From positions 1 to 64,000 of the forward strand of contig JAFUQZ010000020.1 of NCBI GenBank assembly GCA_017472085.1: a stretch of DNA of 64,000 nt, given 5' to 3'. Both the position numbers and the translations under genes were made by a program. Under the pieces are notes generated by a model, which saw nothing but the letters and a program-made list of their open reading frames with translations, had not been told where the DNA came from and did not search any database. Source of the stretch: Akkermansia sp. GTDB taxonomy: Bacteria > Verrucomicrobiota > Verrucomicrobiia > Verrucomicrobiales > Akkermansiaceae. This document shows, one piece after another, positions 33,958 to 45,500 of the stretch (positions are counted from its first letter, which is position 1; every line of letters begins with the position of its first letter).

Positions 33958-35187
33958 ATGAAGCACCTGTTTCCCATTCTTGCGCTGGCGATTCTGATGC
34001 CGGCATGCAGCCTGAACCAGCGAATTGACCGGGTCTCGGCAGACATTGAGCGGCTCTATTCACAGACCCGCCTGTGGGAACAATTGCCGCAGCGCACCAT
34101 CTCCTGGCAACAGGCCATTGCCATGATGCGCAGACAGAACCCGCAACTGCTGGCCGCACAGGCACGCATCGAGCACGAACAGCGGGAAGAGCTCAGCGTC
34201 TATACCGACATGATTCCGGGAGTCAGCTACTACAGCTATTTCAACAAATCGTTGCAGGGGCTCACACAGACGCTCAGCTCGGATGATGTCCAGACCACGG
34301 TCAACATCAACTTCTACCTCCCCACCCTCACCCGGGTTCCTTATAAGGTCTACTCAGCCAAGGCATCCGCCTATGCAGCCATCAAGGCTAAAGAGGGCAA
34401 AGAGCAGGAATTGATTTCCAAACTCTACACAGCGGTTCGCACACGAGGACTCCGACAGCGGCAGCTCGCCCACGAAAAAAAATCCGCCGTCGCAGCAGCA
34501 GACAACAATCTCCCGGCCCCGCCGAATTTTGAAGCAGAAAACAGCGATTTGGAATACTGGAAGCAGATTTCCGCCATCCTGGGCGACTCCTCTGCCCGCT
34601 GGAACATCCTCCCCTCCGGCGTGCCGACATTCCGCTGGAGTCATTACAACCGGAAGATGAACCAGCTGTCTGAGCTGATGGTCTGCCAGCATGCACTGAA
34701 GCTAGAACAGGCCAGACTGGCACAATACGGCGTGGCAATGGAGTACCTGCCCACCATCAACACCAGCATGTACAGCCCCTCCCTCTTCTCCTCCACCGGC
34801 GGAACCTACAGCGGTACATTCCTGGACCTGGATGACACCACGCTCAACCTGAGCCTCAGCTACACCCTTGATACCAAGCTGGAAAACTGGTACACCTACA
34901 AGGATAACAAAGCCCGGTACGAACAAGTCAGCCGCGATGTCTTGCGCTCCCTCCTGGAGCACAAGCAGAAGATGGCTCTCCTGCGCCGCAGCATGAACGA
35001 ATACTTCACCTGGCGCAGCTACATGCAGAAGCGCATGGACTTCATCAGAAACTCCCCCGCCGACACCCCGGCCGACTTCCTGGAGCGAGAGCAGGAGCTG
35101 CACCGCATGCAGTCCGAACTTCTCGCGCAGGAGGAAAAAGTCATCGAATCCGAAGCCGCCCTCGTGCTGGAATATGGGTTGAAATAA
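33958..35187 (+). CDS. TolC-family outer-membrane channel lipoprotein
   Basis: 409 residues with a signal peptide and lipobox MPACS. Two long helical hairpins contain the outer-membrane-efflux pattern (ISWQQAIAMMRRQNPQLLAA; a second copy around 215-260). It probably provides the outer-membrane exit duct. Its 3' end meets the HlyD-ABC operon on the other strand, so it is the natural partner of that type I exporter. Length is close to TolC family size. Confidence 0.82.
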   Translation: MKHLFPILALAILMPACSLNQRIDRVSADIERLYSQTRLWEQLPQRTISWQQAIAMMRRQNPQLLAAQARIEHEQREELSVYTDMIPGVSYYSYFNKSLQGLTQTLSSDDVQTTVNINFYLPTLTRVPYKVYSAKASAYAAIKAKEGKEQELISKLYTAVRTRGLRQRQLAHEKKSAVAAADNNLPAPPNFEAENSDLEYWKQISAILGDSSARWNILPSGVPTFRWSHYNRKMNQLSELMVCQHALKLEQARLAQYGVAMEYLPTINTSMYSPSLFSSTGGTYSGTFLDLDDTTLNLSLSYTLDTKLENWYTYKDNKARYEQVSRDVLRSLLEHKQKMALLRRSMNEYFTWRSYMQKRMDFIRNSPADTPADFLEREQELHRMQSELLAQEEKVIESEAALVLEYGLK

Positions 35188-35204
35188 ATCCGGCCGCTGC
35201 CGGT

Positions 35205-36593
35205 TTACGGCTCGCGGATGGATTCATCCATCGCCTTGAGGAAGGGGTGCATCAGATAGGAAATGACCGTGCGCTCGCCCACCTTGATTTCCGCGCGCAG
35301 ACGCATACCCGCACTCTGCCAGAGTTGAGCAGGCACCCCGTCCAACTGGCCGGCCACATTCATGCGCACCCGGAACTGCGGGCGCTTGCCACCGGTGGCG
35401 GCAGAAACGGAGCTACTCTCCTCCTGATCCAGATTGGAGGTCGATTCCACCGTATCGGCGGAAATATAGGTAATGCAGCCTTCCAGCGTACCGTATTTCT
35501 GGAAAGGGAACGCATCCAGCTTCAGCCGGGCCTTATCCCCCTTACGCAGCAGTCCCACATCCTTGGGCAGGATATCCACTTCAGCCTCCAGCGGCTCGTC
35601 CAACGGAATCAGGGTAATGAACGCCTCCGCTTCGCGCACGGCAGACCCCTCCTGATAGGGAGCAATCTCATGCACCACGGCACGGCAGGGCGCTTTCACA
35701 CTTTCCGTCGTTGCTAGGTAGGAAGTCTGGCGTATTTTTTCGCGCAGAGCCATAATCTGCAAGCCGGTTTCAGCCAGCTGCTCATCTATCTGCTGCTTCC
35801 ACTCTGCCACAAAAGTGGCCAGCTCTGCAGCCGCCGTATTGCGCATCTGTTCATCCTCCACCAGACGGGTGCGCTGGTTCTCCACCTCGATTTCATTGCC
35901 CATGCGCTGAATCTTGGTATTAAGCATTTCCACCCGGGGCGCAAGTCCCTGCTCTGCCAGCTTGATGTATACCGACTCAATGCGATTGAGCGGTTCCATC
36001 ATCTCATCATACTTGGCCAGCGACTTCTCCACGGAGTCAGAGGTCGCGGCATAGCGATCCACACTGGCCTGCAGATATGCCACGCGTTTGGCGTAATAAT
36101 CACAGCGCGTACGGAAGAGAGCCTGCTGCTGAGCAGCGGGTTCAGAACCGGACAAATCCTCCGGCAGCACCAGCTCCGCAGCACCGGACAGCTCCGCTTT
36201 CAGACGGGCTTCCTGGCAGCGATAATGCGCCAGCTGGTCGGTGAGAGATTTCAGCTCTGCGGCATTCACGGTGGGGTCAAGCTCCACCAGCACCTGGTCT
36301 TTCTCCACCACCTGCCCCATGCGCACGGGCACGGACTTGATGACGCTGCGCTCCAGCGGCTTCATGGTAATGTTCGGACGCGTAGTCACCAGTTTTCCTT
36401 CTGCGGCCACCACTTTATCCACCTTCGACACACAGGCCCACACCACCCCCAGCACCAGCAGCAGGACTATCACCCACATCACGCAGTGTGCCGGAACCGG
36501 GCACTTACGCGTCTCCAGCCAGATGGACTCCGGCTCGCAGGCGGCGATATCGGCATCCGTCAGCTCTTTCAATCTTTTCTTTTTACGACTCAT
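35205..36593 (-). CDS. HlyD-family periplasmic adaptor of type I secretion
   Basis: About 462 residues. A cytoplasmic N-terminal segment leads to one transmembrane helix (about 37-57), a first biotinyl/lipoyl half (IKSVPVRMGQVVEKDQVLVELD), a long coiled coil (about 115-280), a second lipoyl half and a beta-barrel region. It bridges the ABC exporter to the TolC-like channel. The ATG at 36593 has a GGAGG site 10 nt upstream inside the end of the ABC gene. A small CCGGC/GCCGG hairpin (35190-35203) after the stop may end both converging units. Confidence 0.92.
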   Translation of the reverse strand: MSRKKKRLKELTDADIAACEPESIWLETRKCPVPAHCVMWVIVLLLVLGVVWACVSKVDKVVAAEGKLVTTRPNITMKPLERSVIKSVPVRMGQVVEKDQVLVELDPTVNAAELKSLTDQLAHYRCQEARLKAELSGAAELVLPEDLSGSEPAAQQQALFRTRCDYYAKRVAYLQASVDRYAATSDSVEKSLAKYDEMMEPLNRIESVYIKLAEQGLAPRVEMLNTKIQRMGNEIEVENQRTRLVEDEQMRNTAAAELATFVAEWKQQIDEQLAETGLQIMALREKIRQTSYLATTESVKAPCRAVVHEIAPYQEGSAVREAEAFITLIPLDEPLEAEVDILPKDVGLLRKGDKARLKLDAFPFQKYGTLEGCITYISADTVESTSNLDQEESSSVSAATGGKRPQFRVRMNVAGQLDGVPAQLWQSAGMRLRAEIKVGERTVISYLMHPFLKAMDESIREP

Positions 36594-36598
36594 GACTC

Positions 36599-39211
36599 TC
36601 AATCCTCCTCAGTTCCCATTTGCTGCTGCCAGAAAGCGGCATACAGACCGCCGGCAGCAATCAGTTGACGGTGCGTACCATGCTCCAGAATAGCGCCCTT
36701 CTCCAGCACCACAATATCATCTGCCCGGCAGAGAATGGAAAGACGGTGCGAGATGATGAACACAGTTCTGTTGCGTGCAATCTGCTTGAGATTGCGGCGG
36801 ATAAGCGTCTCACTCTCCGGGTCAAGCGCACTCGTGGCCTCATCAAAAATGAGGATACTCGGGTTGGGCAGCAGCGCACGCGCAATAGCAAGCCGCTGGC
36901 GCTGACCGCCGGAAAGGTTGCTGGCATTCTCCTCCAGCATGGAATCATACCCGCGCGGCAGATTCTGGATGAACTCTTCCGCTCCGGCCACACGGGCGGC
37001 ATAGATAACCTCCTCCATGGTGGCATCTTTCTTGGTGAGCGTCAGGTTCTCACGAATCGTGCCGTGGAAGAAGTAATTATCCTGCAGCACCACACCGATG
37101 TGAGAGCGCAGGTGCGCGCGGTCAATCTCGCGCAGGTCAATTCCATCGTACTTGATAACACCCTGCTGGAGCGGATAGAGCCCCTGCATCAGCTTGGTCA
37201 CCGTTGTCTTACCGGAACCACTGCGTCCCACCAGCCCCACCGTCGTTCCCGGCTGGATGCGGTAGGTGAAATCTCGAATGGCCGGCGGAGCATCCGGCAG
37301 ATACTGGAAGCGGATATTCTCAAAGGAAATCTCACCGCGCAGCGGCTGGCGAATACCGCCACCCACCTGCTCATCCCGGGCATTCATCACCACCCCGAGC
37401 ATGCGCACGGAAAGCGATGTCTGCTGGTACTCATGCACCAGCCCCACAATCCGCACCAGCGGTCCTGTCACACGCCCGGCCAACATATTGAAGGCGATGA
37501 GCGCACCCACGGAAATCTCCGCATCAAACACAGCAAGCGCTCCCACCCAGATGATGCACACACCCATGAGCCGCTCCAGCCAGTGACTCAGCGTGCGCGC
37601 CGTCATGGAAATCTTGGCCACATTGAAATAGCGGGAGATGGCAAACGCTGCCGTGTCATTCCACTTGCGCTGCAACACCGGCTCCAGCGCCAGCGACTTG
37701 ACCGTGCGGACACCGTGAATCGTCTCCACCAGCATCCCCTGGCGACGGCCTTCTGCCTGGTAAAGCTCCTCCAGGCGGCGCTGAAAAGGCTTAATCAGCA
37801 CAGCAATCACCAGAGCCATCAGGAACGTGAAGAGCAGCACCACAAAAGTCAGCTTCGTGCTGTACCAGAACAACACCGGCAGAAACACCAGCAGAGATAT
37901 CAGCTCCAGCAAACTGAAGAACAGACTGCCGGAGAGGAACTGGCGAATTTTTTCCGTCTGCTGCATGTGCTTGATAAGCACACCGCTGGAAATGCGTTCA
38001 TAGAAATCCACCGGCAGATTCAACAGCTTGCGGAACGTCTTGGTTGCCAGGCGTATATCAATTCTGTTCGTGGCAAAGATAAGCAGATAATTCTGCAAAA
38101 ATTCAAGGATGGCATTGAACAGCAGCGCCACACAGACCGCAATTCCCAGCACCGTGAGCGTGGTGTAGCTCTGGTGCACCAGCACCTTATCCACCACCAG
38201 CTGGAAGAACAGCGGCGTCACCAGCCCGATGGCACTGATAGCCAGCACCGCCATGGCCACCTCGCCCAGCAACTTCTTCTGCCGCGCAAACTCAGGAATA
38301 AACCAGAGCAGACCGAAAGGACGGTTTTCATCCAACAGAGAAAACACCCGTTTGAACAACACCACCTCCCCGCTGAACTTCGCCTCATACTGCTCCTGCG
38401 TCAACCACTCTATCGCCGGAGCCTGCCCCTGAGCAGGCGGCGCAGGATCCCACACCCCGATAACACAGGGGGCGTCCTCCTTCGGCTCCTCACCGGGGGG
38501 CGGCGCCACCTCCCGCATGCCGCAGAGCACCGCGCCCGTTCCATCCTTCTTCACCCCCACACAGGGATAGATATGCTCCCGTTCCTCCAGCGCTGCCCAC
38601 TTGAGCTTGCCCCGGCGGGATGTCATACCCAGGTCATCGCCCATCTTGCGCAGCAGACTCAGACTCGGCTCCTCCTCCACGGCATATTCGTGCAGCAACC
38701 GCCGCACATCCGCATCCAGATTGTGATGCCGACAAATACTCACCAGACAATATATCAGCGTATGACGCCCATCTGCGGCGTAGTTCTGGTTGGCAAAATT
38801 GCGCAGAAACACCGCCTTGCCGCCCCACGCCTTCTCCAGTGCCGCTTTTTTCAGGAAAATCACCTTGCCACTCTCGCGGCTGAGCGGGTCAAACACCGCA
38901 TAATGTTCCTCCTCTCCCTCCGCACCGCGACGACAGCCCAGAAAAATCACCCAGTTACCATTTCCCAGCAGCAACACCACCGGAGAGCCGAAATGCGTTG
39001 CCAGCTCATCCGGCGTCACATCCTCACGCCACTCCGGCTTGAGGCGCAGCGCCGTCAGCACCGCCTGCACCCGCTCCGGGGACTCCACGGGGCCATCCCC
39101 CATCAGCGCATCCGGGTTCCCGGCATCCGGCACCAGCTTACAAATCTCCTCCAGACACGCGCGCGCCGTCTGAACCACTTCAAATTCCTCTTCCATAGAT
39201 AAAAAAATCAT
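36599..39211 (-). CDS. type I secretion ABC exporter with degenerate C39-like domains
   Basis: 870 residues. An N-terminal region of about 300 residues is followed by six transmembrane helices (about 310-590) and the nucleotide-binding domain: Walker A GRSGSGKTT, LSGGQRQRL signature, ILIFDEATS Walker B. The N-terminal part holds a C39-like domain (about 165-285) without the catalytic Cys, as in HlyB-type exporters that do not cleave their cargo. Before it (about 40-145) lies a segment resembling the second half of another C39-like fold. Translation is coupled to the upstream 93-aa gene by an ATGA overlap. The likely cargo is the 3905-aa protein. Confidence 0.9.
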   Translation of the reverse strand: MIFLSMEEEFEVVQTARACLEEICKLVPDAGNPDALMGDGPVESPERVQAVLTALRLKPEWREDVTPDELATHFGSPVVLLLGNGNWVIFLGCRRGAEGEEEHYAVFDPLSRESGKVIFLKKAALEKAWGGKAVFLRNFANQNYAADGRHTLIYCLVSICRHHNLDADVRRLLHEYAVEEEPSLSLLRKMGDDLGMTSRRGKLKWAALEEREHIYPCVGVKKDGTGAVLCGMREVAPPPGEEPKEDAPCVIGVWDPAPPAQGQAPAIEWLTQEQYEAKFSGEVVLFKRVFSLLDENRPFGLLWFIPEFARQKKLLGEVAMAVLAISAIGLVTPLFFQLVVDKVLVHQSYTTLTVLGIAVCVALLFNAILEFLQNYLLIFATNRIDIRLATKTFRKLLNLPVDFYERISSGVLIKHMQQTEKIRQFLSGSLFFSLLELISLLVFLPVLFWYSTKLTFVVLLFTFLMALVIAVLIKPFQRRLEELYQAEGRRQGMLVETIHGVRTVKSLALEPVLQRKWNDTAAFAISRYFNVAKISMTARTLSHWLERLMGVCIIWVGALAVFDAEISVGALIAFNMLAGRVTGPLVRIVGLVHEYQQTSLSVRMLGVVMNARDEQVGGGIRQPLRGEISFENIRFQYLPDAPPAIRDFTYRIQPGTTVGLVGRSGSGKTTVTKLMQGLYPLQQGVIKYDGIDLREIDRAHLRSHIGVVLQDNYFFHGTIRENLTLTKKDATMEEVIYAARVAGAEEFIQNLPRGYDSMLEENASNLSGGQRQRLAIARALLPNPSILIFDEATSALDPESETLIRRNLKQIARNRTVFIISHRLSILCRADDIVVLEKGAILEHGTHRQLIAAGGLYAAFWQQQMGTEED

Positions 39212-39489
39212 TCAAAATTTGGCGACCCCGCCCGAGCCGGAGCAGGATTCGGGTCCGGCGCCGTCCGGTGCACCACCCCGGATTTCTCCAACTCCTCCAC
39301 AAAACGCTGCATCGATTCAAAAGCGCGCATAAACGCCGCAAGAGGCAACACCATCTGTTGGTTCACCACTCTGGGCAATTCCTGTTGTCCCTCAATCGGA
39401 CTCCCGTCATAGTGAAAAAGATTCAGTCGAACCATCCCACCCGCCAGGGTGATATTGTCCACGCCATCCGTATAGAGATATTCTTTCAT
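39208..39489 (-). CDS. 93-residue protein of the secretion operon
   Basis: A small soluble protein between the giant cargo gene and the ABC exporter gene, overlapping the latter by 4 nt. The pattern of an N-terminal beta sheet (about 5-35) and a C-terminal amphipathic helix (about 48-70), then a Pro/Ala-rich tail, is loosely like DUF3467 proteins; I am not sure. Position suggests a cargo chaperone or an exporter accessory. Function unproven. Confidence 0.65.
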   Translation of the reverse strand: MKEYLYTDGVDNITLAGGMVRLNLFHYDGSPIEGQQELPRVVNQQMVLPLAAFMRAFESMQRFVEELEKSGVVHRTAPDPNPAPARAGSPNFE

Positions 39490-39547
39490 GAAAAAGGGTG
39501 AGGCAGCTCCCGCCTTTCTCGGCGAGAACTGCCCCTGTTCTGATTAC

Positions 39548-42500
39548 TTATGCATTGGCAATGGTGAAGCGTTTGGTCTCGCCGTTTGACTCTTCCTTCT
39601 CCAGCTCCAGGGCATAGGTCGTGTTGTAGCGACCCGCTCCGTTGTCGTAGGACGCCACCTCCACGAAGTACGTCCCGCCGGTGAGCGACAGCGTGTGATC
39701 CAGACCGCGGTTTGCCTTCACGGAACGGCTCATCACCTGCGAGACACGGCCATCGCCCTCTTCGCGCAGCAGCTTCACCTTCACCGCGGTTTCCAACTCG
39801 CTCAGCGCCAGTGACAGCTCTGCGGGTTTCGCCAGCTCGAAGCAGTAGTAATCCACCGCATCGCCCGTGCCCACCCAGCCACTCAGCGCTGCATCCGCAG
39901 AACCACCGGGTTTCAGCGCCGTAGCCTTATCCGTGCTGTTGTTGTCCGTCACACGGGCGGCGTCTGCCACCTCGGCATCCACGCTCAGGCTGTACTCGCC
40001 ATTGTAGCGGCCCAGCCCCTTGTCATAGGATTCCACGCGGATATAGCACTTCTCGCCCTGCTCCAGCGCAATGCCTCCCAGCGCCGTGGCTGCCGAACCG
40101 GGCGCCACCAACAGCTTGCGAGTCGGCGCAAAGTTCCCCTGCTCATCCAACTCGCCCACGCTCAGGAACACCTGCGTGCCCAGCACCGCGCCGTCCAGGC
40201 TGACGGCATACGCCCCCTCGCCCTTCGCCGTGAAGCAGTAGTAGTCCGACGGGTCATCAAAGCCCACCCAGCCATTCACACGCGCCAGGCTGTGACTTTC
40301 ACCACCGGAGGGTACACTCATCTCAATTTCGCGGGATTCGGCGGCGCTGTCATCCTCCGGCTCGGCTGCCCCCGTGCGGAAGGACTGCGCAGCAGACCAC
40401 TCACCCACGTTGCCCGCACCGTCCACGGCCGCCACACGCCACTGATACGCGGCATCTTCCAGCAGGGTGTAGAAGGTGGCTTCGGTACTGTTCACCTGCA
40501 TCGTCTGCGCCTTGGTGAAATCTCCGTTCACCGCATACTGGATGCGGTAGCCGCTGATGCCGGACGCATCGCTCACTGCGTCCCAGCTCAGGCGGGCAGA
40601 TGTGCCGTGCACCAGCTCGGAAAGCCCCGGCACCTCGTCCGGAGCGGTGATATCCAGCCCGCTCTCCGCCGTGGCAGACCAGGCAGACACATTGCCCGCG
40701 GCATCAACCGCCGCCACACGCACATACAGCGACCCCGTGCCGGGTACATCCGTAAGGGCATGCGTTGTACCCGCGATTCCCGTCACCGTCTTTGCATCGG
40801 AGAAGTCCGACTTCATGGCGTACTCCAGCGTGTAGGAGGCCGCCTCCTCCACGGCATTCCAGATGACAGACACGCCGTTCTTCACGGTCGTTGCCATCAC
40901 CCCCTGCACCACGTCGGGTGCCGTGGCATCCATGGCAAAGCTGCCCTCGGCAGAGCCGGTCAGCCCGGCACCATCCGTGGCTTTCACGCTGTAGGCATGT
41001 TCACCGTCCGACAGTTCCAGCGTGTAGCGCATGGCACCGCGCACACTGTATTCCTTGCCATCCACCGTCAGCACATACACCGCCGCCTCCGAGCAGCTCC
41101 AGGAGAGCGTTGCCTCCACCCTGCCATCGGCAATCTTCTTGAGCACCGGCTCATTCAGCGTCACCACCGGCGGCGTGATGTCCAGCCCGGTTTCTGCTGC
41201 GGCCGACCAGTCAGACACATTGCCCGCGGCATCAACCGCCGCCACGCGCACATACAGCGTCCCCGTGCCGGGTACATCCGTGAGGGCATGCTTTGTACCC
41301 GTGATTCCCGTCACCGTCTTTGCATCGGAGAAGTCCGACTTCGTGGCGTACTCCAGCGTGTAGGATGCCGCATCTTCCACAGCATTCCAGATGACAGACA
41401 CGCCGCTCTCCCCGGTTGTTGCCTGCACCCCTTGCACCGCATCGGGTGCCGTGGCATCCATGGCAAAGCTTCCCGTTGCCGAACCGACATTACCGGCGGC
41501 ATCCGTGGCTGTGATGCTGTAAGTATGCTCGCCATCGGCCAGCTCCAGGGTATAGCTCGTTTCTGCCCCCGGATGACAGGTCTGACCATCCACCGTCAGC
41601 ACTATATCGGCCGTTTCCGTGCAGCTCCAGCTGAGTGTCACGCGGATGCGGCCATTGGCAACCTTCTCCACCACCGGGGTCTCCGCCGTCACCGCCGGAT
41701 TCACGATATCCCTGCCGGTAAAGGCTTTCAGATAGGTGTATGTACCCAGCACATAACCATTCAGGCGGGCATTTTCCTGAGCGATGGTATAGTACCCCGT
41801 CTGCTCATCGTAGACTACGGAGAGCGTCACCGGCGATGTCGTGCCGTCATCCGAATCCGTGACGTAGATTTCCTGCACTCTCCCGGTATCGAGGTTGGTT
41901 TCATATCCCCAGAGCGTTAATGAGTGGCCGCCGCTCAGGCTTCCGCCGGAGCTTACGCTGCGGAAGACTCCCAGAGCAATCATGCCGGAGGCCTCATAGA
42001 TGTCGGCCCAGGCAGAGGACAGCGCATCCGCTGCCACATCCGACAGCTGCACCTGTGCCGTATACTGCGCGATGGTCTGCGCGGTATAGAACTGCGCGTA
42101 GTAGGCTCCTGTGGACGAATCACCGCGGTAGTGAGAATCGACATAATCATCATAGCCGGAAGAGGTGCTGTCACCCGACAGCCACCAAATCAGGCCATAG
42201 ACATCCACGCCCGAGCTGTTTTCCCATGATTGTGTGAAGGTGGCATAGATGGTCTCTGCTCCCTGCGGTGCATCGGGAACCACGGTTGTGGTCATTCCCT
42301 GCTCCTGCCACCAGGCCAGCACATTGGAGACAGCCGCCGCCCAGCAGAGGTTGCTGTCGCCCGAGCCGCTCTTGTTCACATCGTAGTACCCTCCCGTGAG
42401 GGATCCGGCGGCATCAAAGCGCAGCCCTGTGGCCCAATGCTGTTCCGTATCGGGCAGCACGCCCGTCACCGTGAATGCGGAGGTCGCTGACCAGTCCGAA

Positions 42501-45500
42501 GCATTACCGGCGGCATCAATGGCCCGCACCTGCCACACATATTCGGCAGGATCCAGAGTCTCCAGCGTCACTGAGGATTCTTCTGCCGCCACGGTGCGCC
42601 ACGCACCGCTACCGGACTTCTGATAGCGAATCTCATAAGAGGCAGCATCTGCCACAGGGCTCCAGGAAAGTTTGGCAGCCGTTTCACCACCGGCACCGGA
42701 CATGCCGCCCGGGGCATCGGGAGCCACGGTATCCACCGTCACCTGCTGCGCTGCACTCCACTCGCCACCCTTGCCGTGGTTGAGGGCACGAACCTGTACG
42801 TCATAGATACCGTCCGGCAACTCCAGCGAGGTTTCCGTGCTGTTTACCGTCACCACCGTGGGTGATTCCTCGCCGGTGGCGAGGTAGCTGACCTCATAGC
42901 TGATATCAGCGGCATCATCCACCGTGACAGCATCCCAGGATATCGTCAGAGCGCTGCCCTCCACCATCACCTGCACATTCTGCGGCACGCCGGGCAGCGG
43001 GATGCTGCCCACCACCACCTCTCCGATGAGGTCGGCACCATCCGTACCGTACAGCAGCTTCACCTTGCCATTGCTCTGCCCCACGACCAAATCATCAATG
43101 CCGTCCCCGTTCAGGTCACCGACATCGATGCGCACGCGGTTCGTCTCACCGCTCATATCCAGCAGCGCATCCCCGGCAAATACCGTCTCCGCTGCGCCGA
43201 AGAGAGCAGTTGCCGTCGTGCCCTCGTTGCGGTAGAAGAGGATATTGCCGTCTGCCGTGCCCAACAGCATATCCCACAGGCCGTCGCCATCCACATCGCC
43301 CGCCGACACGGAAACGCGGTTGCCCACCTTGATGCGACCGGCGGCATCATGCAGGTAGCGTCCGGCATCGAATGCCACCGCCCCCTCGGCCGCCGTGTTC
43401 AGATACAGCAGCACATTGCCGTCACCCGTACCCACCAGCATATCCGTGCGGCCATCGCCGTTGGCATCCACGAACTCAAGAGCCGCGCGCGTTCCCACGT
43501 CCACGGTCTCGCTTTCACCGCCTACCGAGCAGGTCAGCTCACCCGCATCCGTCCAATAACCGTCTTCCGCAGCCGTGAAGATACGTATCGTACCATCGGC
43601 AAGGCCGACTACCATCTCGTCCTTGCCGTCTCCGGTGATATCGGCAAAGCGCACAATGGCACCCTGACAGCCCGTGGCAGCCAATTCAATCGGCGTATCT
43701 TCCGCCGTGGAGGCATAGATGAACGAGGCAAAGGAAGCCACTTCCGCCGTGCCTTCGTTGAGGTAGATGCGGATGCGACCCTTGCTGTTCTCCGCGACCT
43801 CACCCACCAGCACATCCGACAGACCATCGCCGTTGTAATCCACGAGAGTGGGCGCAGCGTAGGCACTGCCCACCACCCCGGCAAGTTCTACCGGGACCGT
43901 GTACGCCGGAGCTATCGAGCCATAGGGCAGCCCGGCAGCATCCGTCACCGTACCATCTTTCAGACGTACCGTAGCCTGAGCACCATCCGGCACACCTGCC
44001 ACCGTACCCACCCAGGTCAACACATGGGTGGCATCATCATAGCGGAACGTCCCGGCACTCAGGTCAATGGCCATCGCGGAGGTCGTCACCACCAGAGCCG
44101 CCGTCCAATCCGCGCACACCACCTGCCCACTGAACGTAATGCTCAGCGTCAGCTCATCACCCGCACGGACGGCCTGTACGTTCTCCACGGTCAGGGAGGA
44201 CACCTTACCGCTGGCCGTTGTCTCTGCCTCGGCGGGCATCATCTCCTCCAGCGTCTCCGCCAGTCCCACGTTATCAATAGCCTGAGCAAAGAACGCATAC
44301 TGATGCTCGCCCTCTGACACCGTGTACAACGCAGATGTTGCAGCGATATTTTCCTGCCAAAGCTCCCAGTCACCGCCATCAACGGACACGAACACATTGT
44401 AGCCGACCACCCCGCTGCCCACGTCCGTACCGCTCCAATCCACCCGCAGATAACGCGTGCAGACCGTAGCCGCCACCGCCGACACCGCACCTTCCGGACG
44501 GTCAGCGTCAAAGGTGTAGCTGAGCACCGGCGTCATAATCGGTTCATTGTAGTCGAAAATGATTTCTGCCTGTGAGGTGGCAGTCGTTCCGGTGACCGTT
44601 GTCTCCTTCGGTTCGACATAGTAGTACACCCAGCCGTCACCCTCCGGCGGGTTATAGTTCGGTGCCAGCAAGCCCTTGAACGGATCGCTCACAATCCATC
44701 CCGTCTCCTGGTCAATGGCCACAAACTCCCACACCACCTCACCGGTATCGGCGTCAAAGAACGCATTCACATCCACCAGCACGCCCAGAGTCGATGTCCA
44801 GTCCAGGCGAGCCTTGTAGCTCTTCACATCTTCCGAAATCTCGACATAGTTCCCGCCAATCATCATATCACCCAGCCGGAAGGTGCTGTAATCATACGCA
44901 TCATCCAGCTTGTGTTTGATAGTGACCATCGCAGCATGAGCAATATTCTCCTCCGGAATATTCTCGCAGAGAATCTGGAACTGCATCTCCTGCGGCGCAA
45001 TCCAGTTCTCCTTGCCATACGCCGCCGGTCCGTAGAAGTCGTTCGGGTCGTAGGAGCTGAAGCCTTCGTGATCAAGTTCATCATCGGGGTCAGGAAGAGG
45101 ACAACCGATCAAATCAGCAACTTTTCGTTCAATTGCATCAAATATTTCACCAAAGGACGACACCACCTGAACAGAGCCTGCCGTATTGCCCTGGTTCGTG
45201 TTTACTGACGACAGATCCATAGCCGCATTCTGATACGCTGCCCACCCGTTATCTCCCAAAGCAAATTGTATATCCTGATGCATTTGGTTTTCCGAATCGG
45301 TTTCAGATACGGTCGCTATGAGTTGGTCACGAATTTCGTTCAATTTACAAGAAGACAGCACATTCTCCGATTCACGAACAAGAACAGGATTAACCCACGC
45401 TCCGTTTTCCAGCGTTGTAAAGAACATCTGATACTTACCGTTCAAATTACATATCCAGACCATGCAGAGTTGATTCTCATATAAATACAACTCTGCATCA

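Noticed and set aside
36620-39202. An 860-residue open frame on the + strand opposite the ABC exporter gene
   Set aside because: Its translation is His/Gln/Arg-rich with no domain, as expected from the antisense of a GC-rich gene; the minus strand carries all ABC motifs.
40292-41920. A 542-residue + strand open frame opposite the giant protein
   Set aside because: Its repetitive composition mirrors the tandem repeat of the sense gene; no start signal or recognisable domain.
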